Below are positions 37,632 to 50,852 of a stretch of DNA of 64,000 bases, piece by piece. The stretch is taken from contig NC_092577.1 of the NCBI RefSeq assembly GCF_037975245.1, forward strand, positions 33,924,898 to 33,988,897, written 5' to 3'. The notes below the pieces were generated by a model. The model was given only the letters and a program-made list of their open reading frames with translations. It did no database searches and was not told the DNA's origin. Position 1 is the stretch's first letter; each line of letters opens with the position of its first letter. The DNA comes from Apostichopus japonicus (Eukaryota; Echinodermata; Holothuroidea; Aspidochirotida; Stichopodidae). A program made the translations under genes and the position numbers.

Positions 37632-39949
37632 CAGGCGCGTATCCAGGGGGGCGTTGGGGGCGCGCGCCCCCCGGGTAAGAAAAGAGGAGAGAAAAAAAAG
37701 AGAAGAAAAAGGAAAAAGAGGGGGAAAAAGAGGAGGAGGAGCGGAAGGAAGAGAAAAGAAAAAGAAGAAAGAGAGAAAACGGAAAAAGAGGGGGAAAAGA
37801 AAAACGCAAAGACACCGGGAAGAGAAAGAGGAACAGTGACATCATTACATCGCTGATTCCTTTTATATACACAGGGTAGCCAGTGACGGATCAAGTATTT
37901 CGGAAGGGGCGCGCGTGTGCCTCACCCTACCCCTTACACTGACAACTCCATTTTTGACGTTTCCATTTTTCCTCTCTCACTCATGATCTATATATATATA
38001 CTATATATGGTCTACCATAACGCGTGTGTGTGTATATACGCCTTAAACAATTGTAGAATTGTGCTATGAAACCAACTGTGGCTGGTCTCGAACTCGACCG
38101 TGTCGTCGGGGAACATGACGCATTTCGGGAAGGGGGCGACCGCCCCCCCCCCCCCACTTCAGCATATTTTTTTTTGATGATATTGCTAGTAATTTCAAAA
38201 TTGAAAGTGCTTAGATGCAACTTACAAGGCCTGGGAAGTGTCAGCGATCTGGGAGGCATTTTCGGCCAAAATTTGCTTGTACGCTTCGCGCCAACAAATG
38301 GCCCTGGGTAGTGCCATTTCCAGCGATCTGGGAGGGATTTTCGGCCAAACTTTTCTTGTACGCTTCGCGCCAACTTATGGTGCTGCAACGCTTAGATACT
38401 TTGCCTATAGGCATCGCCTCTCCCTTGGCAAATTTCTCGCTACGCGCCTGTAAAGCAAACAGCAGATATCACATCATATCAGTGAGCATGAAAATGGCGT
38501 TCCAGGATGAACAGCCTCAAAACTGTCCGACTTGCCCGAAAAAAATAACCAAAAATTTTCGCGCGTTCAACATGTTAATGTCAATATCATATAAGCAAGC
38601 CTCGGTTATTAGGCCTACATCGCATGCCATCGTATACCGTACGGTCCGTCAAAATTGCGCAGTATACCGCGGGATGCTAATGTAAACAACGAAATGTCTT
38701 ATGTAGATAAAGAAAAAGCATGGCGGTCCAATTATGTCAAAACTATCTTTTACATTAGTCATGGAGAATTGGGGACTGCAGCCCCCCGCCTCCTACGCCT
38801 ATGTGTGTAGTGTTCGGTTGAAGGAAATATCTGCTATTTTTTCATTTCCTTCAACCAAGTTTTATAATAGCCGTTATAAGAGATTTTAATATTTGTACAC
38901 CAATAAATTAACTGTGTCTGAATTTTCGAAAATTTCTGACCATCATTCTTCATCACACTTCCCTCTACTCGTGCAATTTCAGAGCTGCCAACTGACCCGC
39001 AATTCGCGGGTTGAACCCGCATTTTAACACCCAAACCCGGTGACCCGCGCAAGCTTCCGAAAAACCCACATTGTAATTGTCAAGTATACATAAAAAAATT
39101 GCATTAAATTTTGACTTAGAAACCATCATTTCTTTAGCATTTAGCATAATAGAGTATAAAACCTCCTTTACAGCATCATTTGAACCACAAATTAGCCTAT
39201 ATTTCTTTTCATTGGGGCGAGCAGCGAACATTTTCATGCCACGGGAAAGAATGTTACACACAAAAAATGCATATTCAGAAAATTTTGGGTGACAAAAGCC
39301 TTTCTAAGTGCCACCATTTTACATGTAGGCATCACCAGGATTCCAAAAAAAATCAAAAGGGGAGGGGGACACCCCCTCCCCTTATACCCCTCCCCCAGGA
39401 CGGCGATTCGTGGCATGGACCAGCATTTGCCTTCTCAAGAGTTGGGTGCTATGCAATTTTTACCGGTCTGTTAGGGGTTGATGGAGGTTTTTCTATATTG
39501 GTTTTCCATAGATGAAATTTTGTGCGACATTATGGGTATGTTTTGAAGTGAGTTTATTCACGAGAAAGTGAATTTTCAAATTCTGAACAAATAATGGGCT
39601 TAAAACCTTGAAAAGTGGGGCTGACGGATATTGTTGGCCGCGACGTAGAATCACCTATACAAAAGCAATGATCCATAGGTCATGCGGTGAGGTCGAACAT
39701 GATTTGTGACTGGTGACAATCTTCAAAAAGGTTATGGATGAAAAAAAAAACTATTGGGAAATACTTGGTTCTCAGGCAAAAAGTGTACCTCTGGTTGGTC
39801 ATTTTCAAGGCCGAAAAGTACCATTTCCGGTGATCTGGGTGGTATCAAAACCAGAAAATTTCTTGTACGCTGCGCGCCAACCGATGGTGGCGCTCCGCTT
39901 AGATAGTAACTCGCGCCCCCCGGGTTAGAAAATCCTGGATACGCCCCTG
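37632..39949. mobile_element. 2.3-kb composite inverted-repeat element
   Basis: The left end CAGGCGCGTATCCAGGGGGG and the right end AATCCTGGATACGCCCCTG are inverted copies, followed inward on both sides by CGCGCCCCCCGGGT-AGAAA. The 5 bp TATGC flank both ends. The interior is a mosaic: purine-rich low complexity (37675-37835), TTGTACGCTTCGCGCCAAC repeated at 38276 and 38355 with a relative at 39863, and a block at 39345-39410 that is the reverse of the GC-rich part of the 18027 MITE. No intact transposase frame. Confidence 0.7.
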
Positions 39950-40144
39950 TATGCTCTAAGCGTCTGTCTCACCTCTACCCAAATATGGAGTATTATAGAG
40001 ATGAATGGAGAATGGAAACAAAAACAGACTGGGACATTTTAGATAATGGAAATGAAAACAGAAAAACTATGGTTTAGAATGGGATTCGAAATATTGACCT
40101 CTAAATACTACAAGCTCGGGGCGCTATCAACTCATGATGCTCAT

Positions 40145-40385
40145 TGGGAGGCTTAGTTCAATGGTTAACGCCGGTGCCTTCCAATCATAATGTCCCCGGT
40201 TCGAGTCACTCAAAGATTAATGTATGTCGTCCAGTTTACAGAGTTGTTGACAATTGACAATTCATAATCATGGAGGTTAAATATGAATGTAAGAGACTGA
40301 CTTCGGTCAGCTTGCGGCTTTGATAAGCCAATGAGGTTTCGTCGCGAGTTCCTGCTTGCAGGAGGATCTGAAATATACATACATG
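40145..40385 (+). mobile_element. tRNA-derived SINE
   Basis: The head has a pol III A box TAGTTCAATGG (about 40154-40164) and a B box GGTTCGAGTC (40199-40208). The body ends in TCGGTCAGCTTGCGGCTTTG, then a GCGAGTTCCTGCTTGCAGGA hairpin word and an ATACATACATG tail. The body is shared with the truncated copy at 21455-21603, which shows it is an interspersed family. Confidence 0.8.
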
Positions 40386-43010
40386 CTATATCCAGCTGCC
40401 CTTAGTTGGTGGCGATCCTAAATATAGCTACTTTCTGGGACCTCCAGACAGACGTCATATAAACAATGCCATCTGCCCCTCTCCTCCCTTCCTCCCCACC
40501 CCACCCCATCCACAATACAACGTTGAACTCTCAAAATGCAACTTGTTGTACAGTTTCGGATCGTTCGATTACCCATAATGTACAACATTTGTGGTGTTCC
40601 CTTTTTGCTATAATTCCCCCCCCCCCCCCCAGGTACATGTATTTTAGGTAGCTGAAATGCATTGTGTGTAAATGGTATAGGCCTACTTCTTGAAGAGGTT
40701 CCCAGACTGTACATTGAAGCCGTTTCGTTGCTACCCGTTTCCTTATAGCTTTGATTATAATGCATCTTTTTTTATTAGTATAGTATTTCAATGTATACAG
40801 GTCCAACAGATCCTATAAAGTTTCTGTGGTTCATTAGGGAAGAGAATATGAAAATTAGCCTCGGTAATGCAGTGTTGGGGGAAGGTGGGGGGGGGGGGAG
40901 TTGTTAGCGGCAATGATGATAATTTATGTTGATTCCACGAATCAACTTTACTTCAAAATTCTCGCATGAATGGATTTGGTGACATAAATGTTGGTGCGAT
41001 ATATATATTTACGTAGCGATTCAAGTTTCGTGTATTTAGCAATAGGCTAGTATAGATTACCGTATCGGACCAATCTATTAAGTCCGAGATTTTGAAAGTC
41101 ACATGGTCAAAAAACATTCTCTTCTACTTAAGGGTAACTGATCACGTATTGGGAGCCAATTTGTTAACACACTAACAACTGCTTAAAGTTCTGAAAAGTA
41201 TTTTCTTGGTATAGTTCTTAATCTTCGAATTATTACCAGACATTAGGCTAAGTATAGTTGTAGTCTAGATATACGAAGATCAAAAGTCTCTACTAAGGAC
41301 GAAAAATACTTCGAGGGTGCTATTAAAATGCTTGTTGAAGTTGGTAGGCTACATGAGTAGCCATTACCCTATTTGACATTATAGCATATTTTGTTATCAG
41401 TTAATGTTGATTATTTAAATAGGCCTAATACTTGACTTAACCTCTCTTGTGTGAATATCATGATTGGCCTTTTTTTTTTACTATCTTTTACATAAAGACA
41501 AAGCATACAGCCTATACTTACCTTGTCATGTTGTAAATGTCCCCCTTTACCAATCACTGAACAATAACAGAGAAATATGTAATAAACCGAACAGCACGTA
41601 ATAGTGACCGCAACTGCATGTTCTAACCGTGTTTGCTCCACTGTACAAACCCGCACCACTACGAACCCACCATGCGATATACTTCCAAAAGTCCTTCTAA
41701 GGTACCACTTCAACGTAGTAGACTTAATAAAAATACCATCACAACGTGTTACAAGATATTATGTTGAGTACTGGACAGATAATTCACTGACACACGTTTA
41801 CGAGTTGTGAATCATATCATTCGACGTTTACACACGCGAGCCACTGAACCGGGGCAACCAATCTAGCATACGTCAACGCAGTAGGTGTAAGTGCGGGAAG
41901 AAGTTACCCGGGTATGTATAGGCCAAGTCCGGTCTATACTTGGACTCGTGATCATTATGCCCTATATATTGCATAATGTCAATACGGCGTATAGCATACA
42001 CTTCTTACGTGCATGCATAGACGCAACATTGAGTTTGTTATTTTGTCTTTGTATATATATACAAAGACAAACACTGTAAAAGACAAACACTGTAAAAAGT
42101 AAATTTATTTCCAATCCCCCCCCCCCCCAAAAGAGAGAAAAAACAAGAAAGGGTAAATGTAAAGCCCGCACTCAACTTCACCCATTGAGGGTATATTTTA
42201 CACTAGTGAAAATTGTAATTTTACCCATTTGTGCGCATGTGCAGTACTTTTACGCAAGTTTTTTTTTTACGATCTGAACAACTGCCAAGGTTGTGTAATT
42301 TGGCATTTGTTTTGTGCAAATTTATATACACACGAAAGGTATATCTGTATACCCACTCGGATGTCGCTGTGCGCCGGATTAACATTTACCCTTGACCCTT
42401 GACCCTTGATATTTACCCTTGACTTCTCGTAATTTTACACACGAATGTGTACAACAATTAACCCACCATGAGGTGGGAGACATTTTACCCATATTAAATG
42501 GTTGACATGTATTTCTTTTCACATGTGACATATGACCTGAATTCTTTGAGATTTATAAAAATTAAATGAATCATTTCTCATTCTCAATGACTTTGAGAAA
42601 AATATGTACTCTAATATAGTTTTATGTTGCTGCTTCTCTGAAGTGGCAATGACAAGTATGACGTAAACAGCAACATGAGTGGAATTAAATAGCAGTACTT
42701 GATGAAAGTATATTTTTTAAAGTATGCATTTATCATTTCAAGTACAATCAGGCTGGTTGTATTGGAATAAACAGATCAAATAACTGTTAACTTATATGAA
42801 CTATAATGTCAGAGCTGTATAAACCCTCAAAAATGAAAAATGAATACTATGAATACCAAATATCCCTTTTATCTTCGGAAAATTGAGGCAATGCATGTAA
42901 AATAATAAAATCAATGGTATTCTAAAGTCAACATAATCCTCTAAAACTATGACGGACTACCAAGACTGCAACCATTATTCTTATTTCTGCAGTAATATAG
43001 GGCTGGTTCA
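40386..43010. other. No gene seen
   Basis: Contains poly-C/poly-G runs (40616-40630, 40886-40900, 42117-42128), a TTTGTATATATATACAAA palindrome followed by a 17-bp tandem AAGACAAACACTGTAAA (42045-42097), and a short ACCCTTG tandem (42387-42420). Confidence 0.5.
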
Positions 43011-43381
43011 CAGTGGCGTAGGAAGGTACTTTTAAGTGGGGGGGGGGGGCTGAAGACTGATGGCCGGCCTGGGGGAGGGGTCTAAGGGGAGGGGGTGTCC
43101 CCCTCCTCTTTGGAATTTTTTGGCATTCCAGGTGGCCTCAGATGCAATTTGGTGCAATATATATAGTACACTTCAACACCCACTCCATCTTGTAAAAACA
43201 TTTGCATTTTCACCTGGCCTTAGATGCAATTTGGTGCTCCAAATGAGTTTTTTTTCTCATTTGGAAATGAAAAAGGGGTTTTCTGACTTGTGAAGCGGGG
43301 GGGGGGCGGAATGATACTTCCGCCCCTCCATATTTTTCACTGGGGGGCTGGCGCCCCCAGCCCCCGGTTCCTACGCCCTTG
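43011..43381. mobile_element. hAT-type MITE, copy B
   Basis: Same family as 18027-18398, with the same termini CAGTGGCGTAGGAA and TTCCTACGCCCTTG, but in a different target duplication, CTGGTTCA (43003-43010 and 43382-43389). The two copies are close to identical over their whole length apart from G/C-run length and a few substitutions. Confidence 0.92.
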
Positions 43382-43389
43382 CTGGTTCA

Positions 43390-45457
43390 TGATGCTTCAA
43401 ATATTCCATTTTCACTAAATGTAAACAAACCAAATAAAGTATGGACACTGCAGGGGGAAACTGTTATTTTGACCATACCAGGAATCCCGCCAACAAGGTA
43501 TAGAAAAAACAGACAGCAAAAACCTGCAGTGTTGTTTCGATGATGCTACATGAATAATCTTATATGAATGTGACACGCTAGGCTGTAGCGTATAGCCAGG
43601 AAGAACAATATACTTTAATCCAATTAGTACAGCAAAAAGCATTGAGGTATGATAAACAATATTAACAGTGGGAGATGATGCCCGAGATGGAAACTTTTAT
43701 TGTATGCAGCATACAGATTGATCTCTACCAAACACAACAGGCTTCGACAAAATATGTTCAAAAGTACTCGCTATTTGGCGACCATGACTAAACATCTACT
43801 CGCAAAATCTCAAATTCACTCGCCATTATGATTGATGTTCAATTCTCCATAGTACAGATCTACAACATCAATACTATTTGTGAACAAAGGTTAGTCACCT
43901 AGGCAGATACATAGTGCTACGTAATTGCACATTGGAAAACCATATTTCATGGGCAGTATGAAATTTAAACTTTTCCCACCAAAAGTAAGTGATAAACAAA
44001 GTATGCAGTGAGCGACACAGTATAGCTATAGGCAATTTGTTCACGACTTCTGAATTCAGATTCTATGGATGCCCATAAGCTAATTTCCAAATGCCACAAC
44101 CTCTTCTATTGTTAAAAGGCGTATCGCACATGCTATCGAATATGCTGGTCGGTTAGTAATACGGTAGATTATGAGACAAGGTTTCCACAATTTGACTTCT
44201 GGTGACTCCATATGACCTCCAACAATAAACAATTATAGGTGTCTTATACTTAACGTGTCACAACTACATACTAAATATGAGATAGGTCCAAGCTTCCCTT
44301 CTTGAGATATCGTGTTAACAAGGTGCTCAAACTGTGACCCCGATTATCATCGAAACCAAAAACGAGCGGGATTCATTACTCCTATACTATTCCAAATGGA
44401 TTGCGTCCTGGGCCTAAGCCACGAGTGGGTTCAGAGGCCAAATGGCTTGCATTAAAGCCCTTGGAAGCTGCAAGACCATTTATCCATTCAAGTGTGAAAC
44501 AGTATTACAAAAAATAACCTCTTTTTTAGAAGTAAACCATAATTTGTACAATTTTATTTTTCACCTGGAAACGAAAGAAGGGGAGGGTATTTCAATCCCC
44601 AGCTTCTTACAAGGGTAAGGGACCAATCCCACACTACCCCCTTGGTAGAAACCCTGTTTGTATGGTTTGTTCATACTTTACACATACGTTTGTGTATGTA
44701 TGTGTATGTGCATGTGACCTCGTTGACAATAAGGCAACTGAAATTAACTCAAAATGTGAGACAAAATGTTCTCATTTTGTGTCTACAAATTATTCTCTGT
44801 AGCATTATTATGAGAGGCTTAATTTGAAAATTATGTACTCCAGAACTTCATATGGATAATGAGTTCTTTTAAGTAGACTATTCCATTCTTATATGTATGT
44901 TTATTTATAAATGGTGAATAGATTGCTTTACCTACAACTGAAAACAATGTACATATTAAAAGAAACACGATATGAATCAATCATTTTGCAACCCAACAAT
45001 TAAATGTTCTTAACTGTGGTCAAACTTAGCAGTAGGGTGCACCATTTTCTCTTTACTTATATCTGTACTTCAATGTTGAATGTTTCTAATGAATTGTTCT
45101 ATTGTTTACTATGCCCAAGACATAATTATCACTACAAGATGACGAAATACTGTACAAAAATAACCAAGTAACCATGCTAAAGTTTACGACAAAAGTCATC
45201 ATCAGGAAATTTTAAAAATCATCATCACCATCATCATCAATTTCATTGGTGATTGGTAACGGTTTGCAAATAGGTAATAACATACTTTTGGCATTGCGAT
45301 ATATGAAGTGCACAAAACATGTGATTCTTCTCATGTTATGTTACAATTACAAAATTGAAAATAAAACCTATTTGTACAGTCTCTTTTTGAAGTGAAAATA
45401 CAGCAAAAAGGAAATAAAGTGCTAACATCATTGTCACTCTTCACAATCAGCAAGTTT
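43390..45457. other. No gene seen; probable 3' flank of the small minus-strand gene
   Basis: AT-rich DNA without exon-like frames. A CATCAT/CACCAT microsatellite lies at 45213-45238. Confidence 0.45.
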
Positions 45458-47215
45458 CTATCCTCCCTCAACAAACATGGAAAAATCCACAGGGCAGCTT
45501 TCTAAGAAATATCTGTGAAGGAATGAGGAACTATACCTTGTGAAACATACTTAACAGGGTACCCACACTATTCAAATACTCAAACCCAAGAGGTTTTCAA
45601 GATTCTTTCAAGGCTGTCAAGGCCATGTTCGAGTATCAAATAAAGCAAGATGTCATGTTGGGAAGAACCTTTTTTAACCTATTGAAGCATTTGCATAGTA
45701 CATACTTGTAAGTGTTCCAGACCATATGTGGGTGGGTGGGGGGGGGGGGGTGATTTTAGCTTGAGCCCAGATAACTCAAGATACCCTGCGTCAAAGATAT
45801 GATTATAGTTATTGTAAAATGCCATCAAGTTTTCTCAAGGTTGATGCAAGGTTGATGCAAAGAGGACAGATTGCTTCAAAAACAAATAACTTGCAATTGT
45901 CTTTGAAATTTCTTACTTTATAAATGTCTGAGTAAGAATATAACAGCTACGTTGGATTAACTTGCCTAGGTAATATAACAGATTTTCCCAATCATGGACT
46001 GCATTTCTGGTGAAAGAAAAAAAGGAATCTGATTTCTGTGAGAGAGATATCTTCCAAATGCAATATGCTATTGAGTTAAAAATTATCTTTAAAGCCAAAG
46101 TTTTTGTACTTATTTTTGAAACCATAAATTTTCTTACCAGAATGTGTCTAAGAAGGTTGACTCGAGACATCATGATTTGCAACTTCGAAACTGTTTCCAG
46201 CATTAGGGTAAAAGTCTATGCAACCATATACTTATAAATGAACTGGAATGCACCCTTGCAAGGGCATCTTCATCTTCAAGCCTTGACAGAAGATCATGGT
46301 GCTTGTTGAACAAGCACATCCACTTCGTATGACGTTATTCCATCAAAGATTTTGTTTTCTTCACATCTTGCATCTTCTTGGTAGATTCTTGCTTCATCTC
46401 CTTCACATGTACATCAATGGTCTCCTTTATTTCTCCCTATGGTATAATGGTCAAAGATGTACGTTTAACTTCCGTGTTGTTCCTTGTAGACGACTGATCT
46501 TTTTTCTTGGTTTGGAAAGTTCATCAGAGCTCATGTGTCGCTCTCATTTCAGAACTGTCAAAGCATTTCTTCACTTTGTCCTGAGTAATGAGGAGATAGA
46601 AAGCAGTGCTTAAAGTACATGTAAGAATTTCATTTCATCTATTTGGCAAAATAAATGTTCCGATGACTTCATTGCACTAGACTTCCCTCTTCTTCTTGTT
46701 TAATAAAGAACGATTACAAGCAAAATATTTTGAAACATCTTTATCAAAAATGTTATTTACCAAAGTTAAGTACTTACAAAGTTGGGTTCAATACTATTTG
46801 AGAACCTTATTTGATGTAACTTTGCAACTGTAAGGATGCCATATAAGGCCTAACCTAACAACACCTTGGCGGGCCTAATTAGGATGGCTTGGCATAATAC
46901 TTAACAAACCTCACAGCATAAATGCACATTCAGTCATTATAGTAGTACTAGTAGTTTAGGCCTGATCAGACTATGGTCTATAAACTTTGCTACCATTTTA
47001 GTCTACAGTGTAGAAGTCGTTGTTATGCATATAGCCATACAGTTTTAAAGTTTTTTTTATAGGCGAGTAAGTATTAGAACAGATAGGCTAGCATAGCCTA
47101 GGCTTAACGTTGGGACTTAAACTTAGAGTCGGTATGCTTAGCTGTTATTTAATCTGTACTTTTCTAAACCAAACAACTCTTTCAAAGGCTTTACGTCAAC
47201 TTACACTTGTGACAT
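45458..47215 (-). CDS. Candidate three-exon gene for a 51-residue protein
   Basis: Exons 47215-47205, 46006-45917 and 45512-45458. The first has ATG and ends at a GTAAGT donor. The second follows a strong polypyrimidine acceptor (CTTTTTTTCTTTCACCAG by this strand) and ends at GTAAGA. The third follows CCTCATTCCTTCACAG and stops at TAG. Phases agree at both junctions (GT|A and AA|A), and exon 2 is open in only that frame. The product reads MSQVNAVHDWENLLYYLGKL, then IQRSCYILTQTFIKYFLESC and PVDFSMFVEGG; a weakly hydrophobic middle and two cysteines are visible. I do not recognise it. It could be a microprotein, part of a longer gene with exons I missed, or a chance assembly. The GC-richer 47220-47420 stretch upstream could hold its promoter. 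Confidence 0.4.
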
Positions 47216-47969
47216 GTTGCTTGATATAATAAGACTAGCGGCCGTTCAAGGTGAAGTCCAGTCGTGTCAAGTCTCGTCACATGTGAAGGTGAAGCGCTGC
47301 AGCGGGAACAAAATATGTAATACAATGCCACCTGGCAGTGATGTCAGTATACTGTACATACTGTGCTGTACGTACGTAGGTGGTCTACGGTATTGTGATA
47401 GCGCCTAGCGCGAGACCGAACCACCCTTTGTGAAAGAGAGCTTTTCATTGGCTTAAAGTTTGAATCTTTCATTTTATATTCATTTGGGATTCTTTCTAAT
47501 TTCTTAGATTTGCACCCATTTTCTTGAATACCAACTTTAACTCATTTCTATCATTAATAATTACCAAATATTAATCACGTTAGCCACATTCTTGAAAGGC
47601 TGTATTCAGTGGATTATTGTAAAGTAGTGTTTTAGGAATCTCGCTTTTAACCAATGAGAAGAGAGAACACTTCTGAGACGTATAGTTTGTCATTATTCTC
47701 ACGGGGCGGCCTGGTGGCAAACGTAACTTTAATTTCTAGTACGAATGAGTATATGATTGTAGAAAATTCTACAGAAGTCAGAAATGAAAATTAATGTTTA
47801 GGTTATGGTCAGCGTTCAAGGGTCAGGCATGGTCAAAAGATATGCTGGCCTAGCAAGATAACACAAAACACTTACACGTACACAAACATGATAAATAATA
47901 TTGTTTCAGCTACCGACCCAACTGGACTATTAAGAATACTGTGACAATAAATGTCTTCGGGAAATACTC

Positions 47970-48060
47970 ACGTTTAGGCTCCATAAGTTTGAACTGTGAG
48001 TCAAACCGTCTTCATGGGCCAATCCAGACGGGCAAGGTTTCAGTGATTTCGAGAAAATGA
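47970..48060 (-). other. Possible untranslated first exon of the small minus-strand gene
   Basis: On the minus strand, GGAGCCTAAAC is followed by GTGAGT, a good donor, in a locally less AT-rich patch. It has no long frame. It may be an upstream non-coding exon; support is one splice site only. Confidence 0.2.
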
Positions 48061-48378
48061 TCGCGGTAGCGTATACTTTCCGTTCTTTCGTTATGTACAC
48101 AAGCGTACTGTACTACCTTCGGGTTTTTATTTGGGGGGGGGGGTGGGGGAAGGGGGGGGGGGGGCTTCAGCCAAAAAGTGTTCAAGGTTAGGCGCGGCTC
48201 CTTTAATTACCCCAGGATCATTTTCTTTTTTTGACTGTATTAGTTAGTCTTGCCTTATCAAACTTCCATGAAACTTCACATAGCGTACGACTCCAACCAT
48301 ATCCCCCTTACCCCCCACAATATTTCTTTTCTAATCAACATGCAGGTATTTCCACGGAGAAACTCCATGTATAAATGA

Positions 48379-48618
<240 letters not shown>

Positions 48619-48837
48619 ATTTATTGCTTGCCGTATCATAAATCGTAGAAGGGTTTGGTTTACTATGGAAATGTACCCTTTCCATGTGTTTAAAAACATA
48701 TCCATGTGTTCAAACACCTGACAATAGTGTAGAACTACCCTATTTCTGAGAGTGTAGTCCATTCAAGCAATCAACAGGCTCATAAAATAGAATGAAGTAG
48801 GCAATTGACTGCTCAAGATAAATTGAAACAATATATA

Positions 48838-48872
48838 CAGGGAGTTGTTATGGATTCCATAACAACTCCCTG
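48838..48872. repeat. 35-bp near-perfect palindrome
   Basis: Arms of 17 bp (CAGGGAGTTGTTATGGA and its exact complement TCCATAACAACTCCCTG) are separated by one T. Confidence 0.95.
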
Positions 48873-49591
48873 ATTTATATCAGTGCTCGCTGACGGAGTC
48901 AAATATTCAGCGAGTGAACTTTTCAACCCCCCTCCCCCTCCCCTTTCCTATGGTCTGAATGATCACGTGACCATTCTTTCCAAAGGTTTATGCAAAGGTG
49001 AGAGGCTCCACTAGTTTTGATATATTTCTGCCACGTGATACATTATGTTGATAGGTTGAAGTGACACCATTGGTGTTTCCCTTTGTATCTATAACGGAAA
49101 CCTCATACTGGTTGGCAATCGACACAATGCGGTCAGTCGCGTTGATGATACTATGTTACATTACGGGAATGGTGGAAAGCCTTTTCTTCAGTGTCACTTA
49201 GGTAAGCTTTTAACTATGCCTATATACTGCCGAGATATTTCCGAAAAGTTTCCGAAAAGTGTCATGTGTACCCTTGAAACAGTTCCTCGAAGATGAACAT
49301 ATGCTAGCTCACACGCTCTGCTTATGTTTATATTCACAAGAATAATAACAGTAAAGGAAACGGACGCTATTATATAAATCTCAAAGGGGATCTCCCGGCC
49401 GTATGCTTTCGTTTGGTAAGCATGAAAGCAAACACTGTTGAACACAAACGTTTCTTTTCGTTTGTTATCACACAGTGTTTGGTCAGAGTTATCTTCAAGA
49501 AGGCACTATTGTGTCCCGCCGTCTTCGAAAATTCCCCCCAGACTACATTAAACGTCATTAGACCCCGTATTCAACAATCTTTTCCAATGTG

Positions 49592-49593
<2 letters not shown>

Positions 49594-49682
<89 letters not shown>

Positions 49683-49686
49683 AATA

Positions 49687-49742
<56 letters not shown>
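49594..49742. repeat. (TA)n microsatellite, ~148 bp
   Basis: TA repeats interrupted by two TAAATA words. Confidence 0.97.
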
Positions 49743-49744
<2 letters not shown>

Positions 49745-50211
49745 ACCAAGAAGTATATTGGGCGGACATATCAGTGTTGCAAAAATAACCATTCGTTCTA
49801 AGGAGACATATAACTGTCTCCTTTATGTTTGAAGCCTCTGTTCTGTAGCCCAGGCTTATGTTAACACAACCATCGTATGGTTGCAATTAGAGAACGCAAC
49901 TCCCGATAAGTTGGAATGGTCCACTTCCCTTCGTGGGGTCCTTAATTGTTAAGAAGAGTCAATAAAATTTAAGCTGTAATATCAACAGTGTAATGTGTAA
50001 GCCTATATTGGAGACATCTAGTTTTTCCTAAATTTTGCGAGAATTCCGGATTATATGTTTACAAAATTGCCATGCTAATATTCCTTAAGTCTTGCCTGAT
50101 TCATTGCCAATGCATTGTCCTTCAAAAAAGTTAAAATAAAAGATATATCGTACTGTTTCTAAAATATACCCTATAAAAATGAATGTGTCTGACTCTGGAG
50201 AGTCTTGACAT

Positions 50212-50341
50212 ATGGCCGTGTGGACAGGCGCCCTCAACAAACTTCTTCGGAAAAATGTACAATCTTTATACGTACGCTACGCCGCGAAACGCGGCCGTAA
50301 CTTTGAGAAGCCCACTGGAAACATTTTTGAAAGCTTTAAAG
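50212..50341 (+). CDS. First coding exon of a probable mitochondrial protein
   Basis: ATG opens a 43-codon frame ending AAA-G at a consensus donor (AAAG|GTAAGA), phase 1. The peptide MAVWTGALNKLLRKNVQSLY continues VRYAAKRGRN and is rich in Arg/Lys with no acidic residue for its first 30 positions, as in mitochondrial targeting sequences. The exon is clearly less AT-rich than its surroundings. I do not recognise the protein and found no second exon. It cannot join the 57-bp exons at 58009 and beyond directly, because phase 1 would read GGA TGC TAG. Confidence 0.5.
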
Positions 50342-50852
50342 GTAAGAAAAAACATTTGTCTAGTATCTTTTCTACCCTTTTCACTCTGGCTGTAAGTAGG
50401 CTTAGGCCGAAATTACCGGCCCGTATTTTTAACTCTTCCCGAGTTGGTCATAGGATACAGGCCTACGTTTTAGCTGCTGAGCATATAGGCCTCACTCACT
50501 TAGGCCAACGTCTGAAGGCCTACAGCTAGGCTGGACCTCAGTAAAACACGAACGTTTTCCGTCTAGGATAGGCCTAGGCTATGAAGAGAATTTACTCTCC
50601 GCTCAAGAAAATTCAGTATTTTTTCTCCAAAAAGGAGATTCAGATCGTTTTGGGGAAAAGAGCACAGGCGTAGGAGTAGCTAAACTTAGGTTTTGAGGAG
50701 CAGAGTGGCTTAACTTAAATTGAAGGTAGTCTGTATAGGCCTAGGGTGTAGGCCCCAAATTATACTGTAGCATGCTATAATTGCTAGAAGTTTTCAAATT
50801 CAAGGACTTTCCGGAAGGTATTTACTCTCCAATTGTTCTCATTCATTCTAAA

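Noticed and set aside
37471-37894. Overlapping Phe/Ser-rich and Lys/Glu-rich frames of 61-133 codons
   Set aside because: Purine/pyrimidine-biased low-complexity DNA inside the composite element; no homology features.
46136-46203. Minus-strand candidate exon MLETVSK...MMSRVNLLRHIL with a GTAAGA donor
   Set aside because: Only this frame is open, but it joins the next strong exon (46006) in a phase that stops after four codons. Kept out of the 51-residue gene model.
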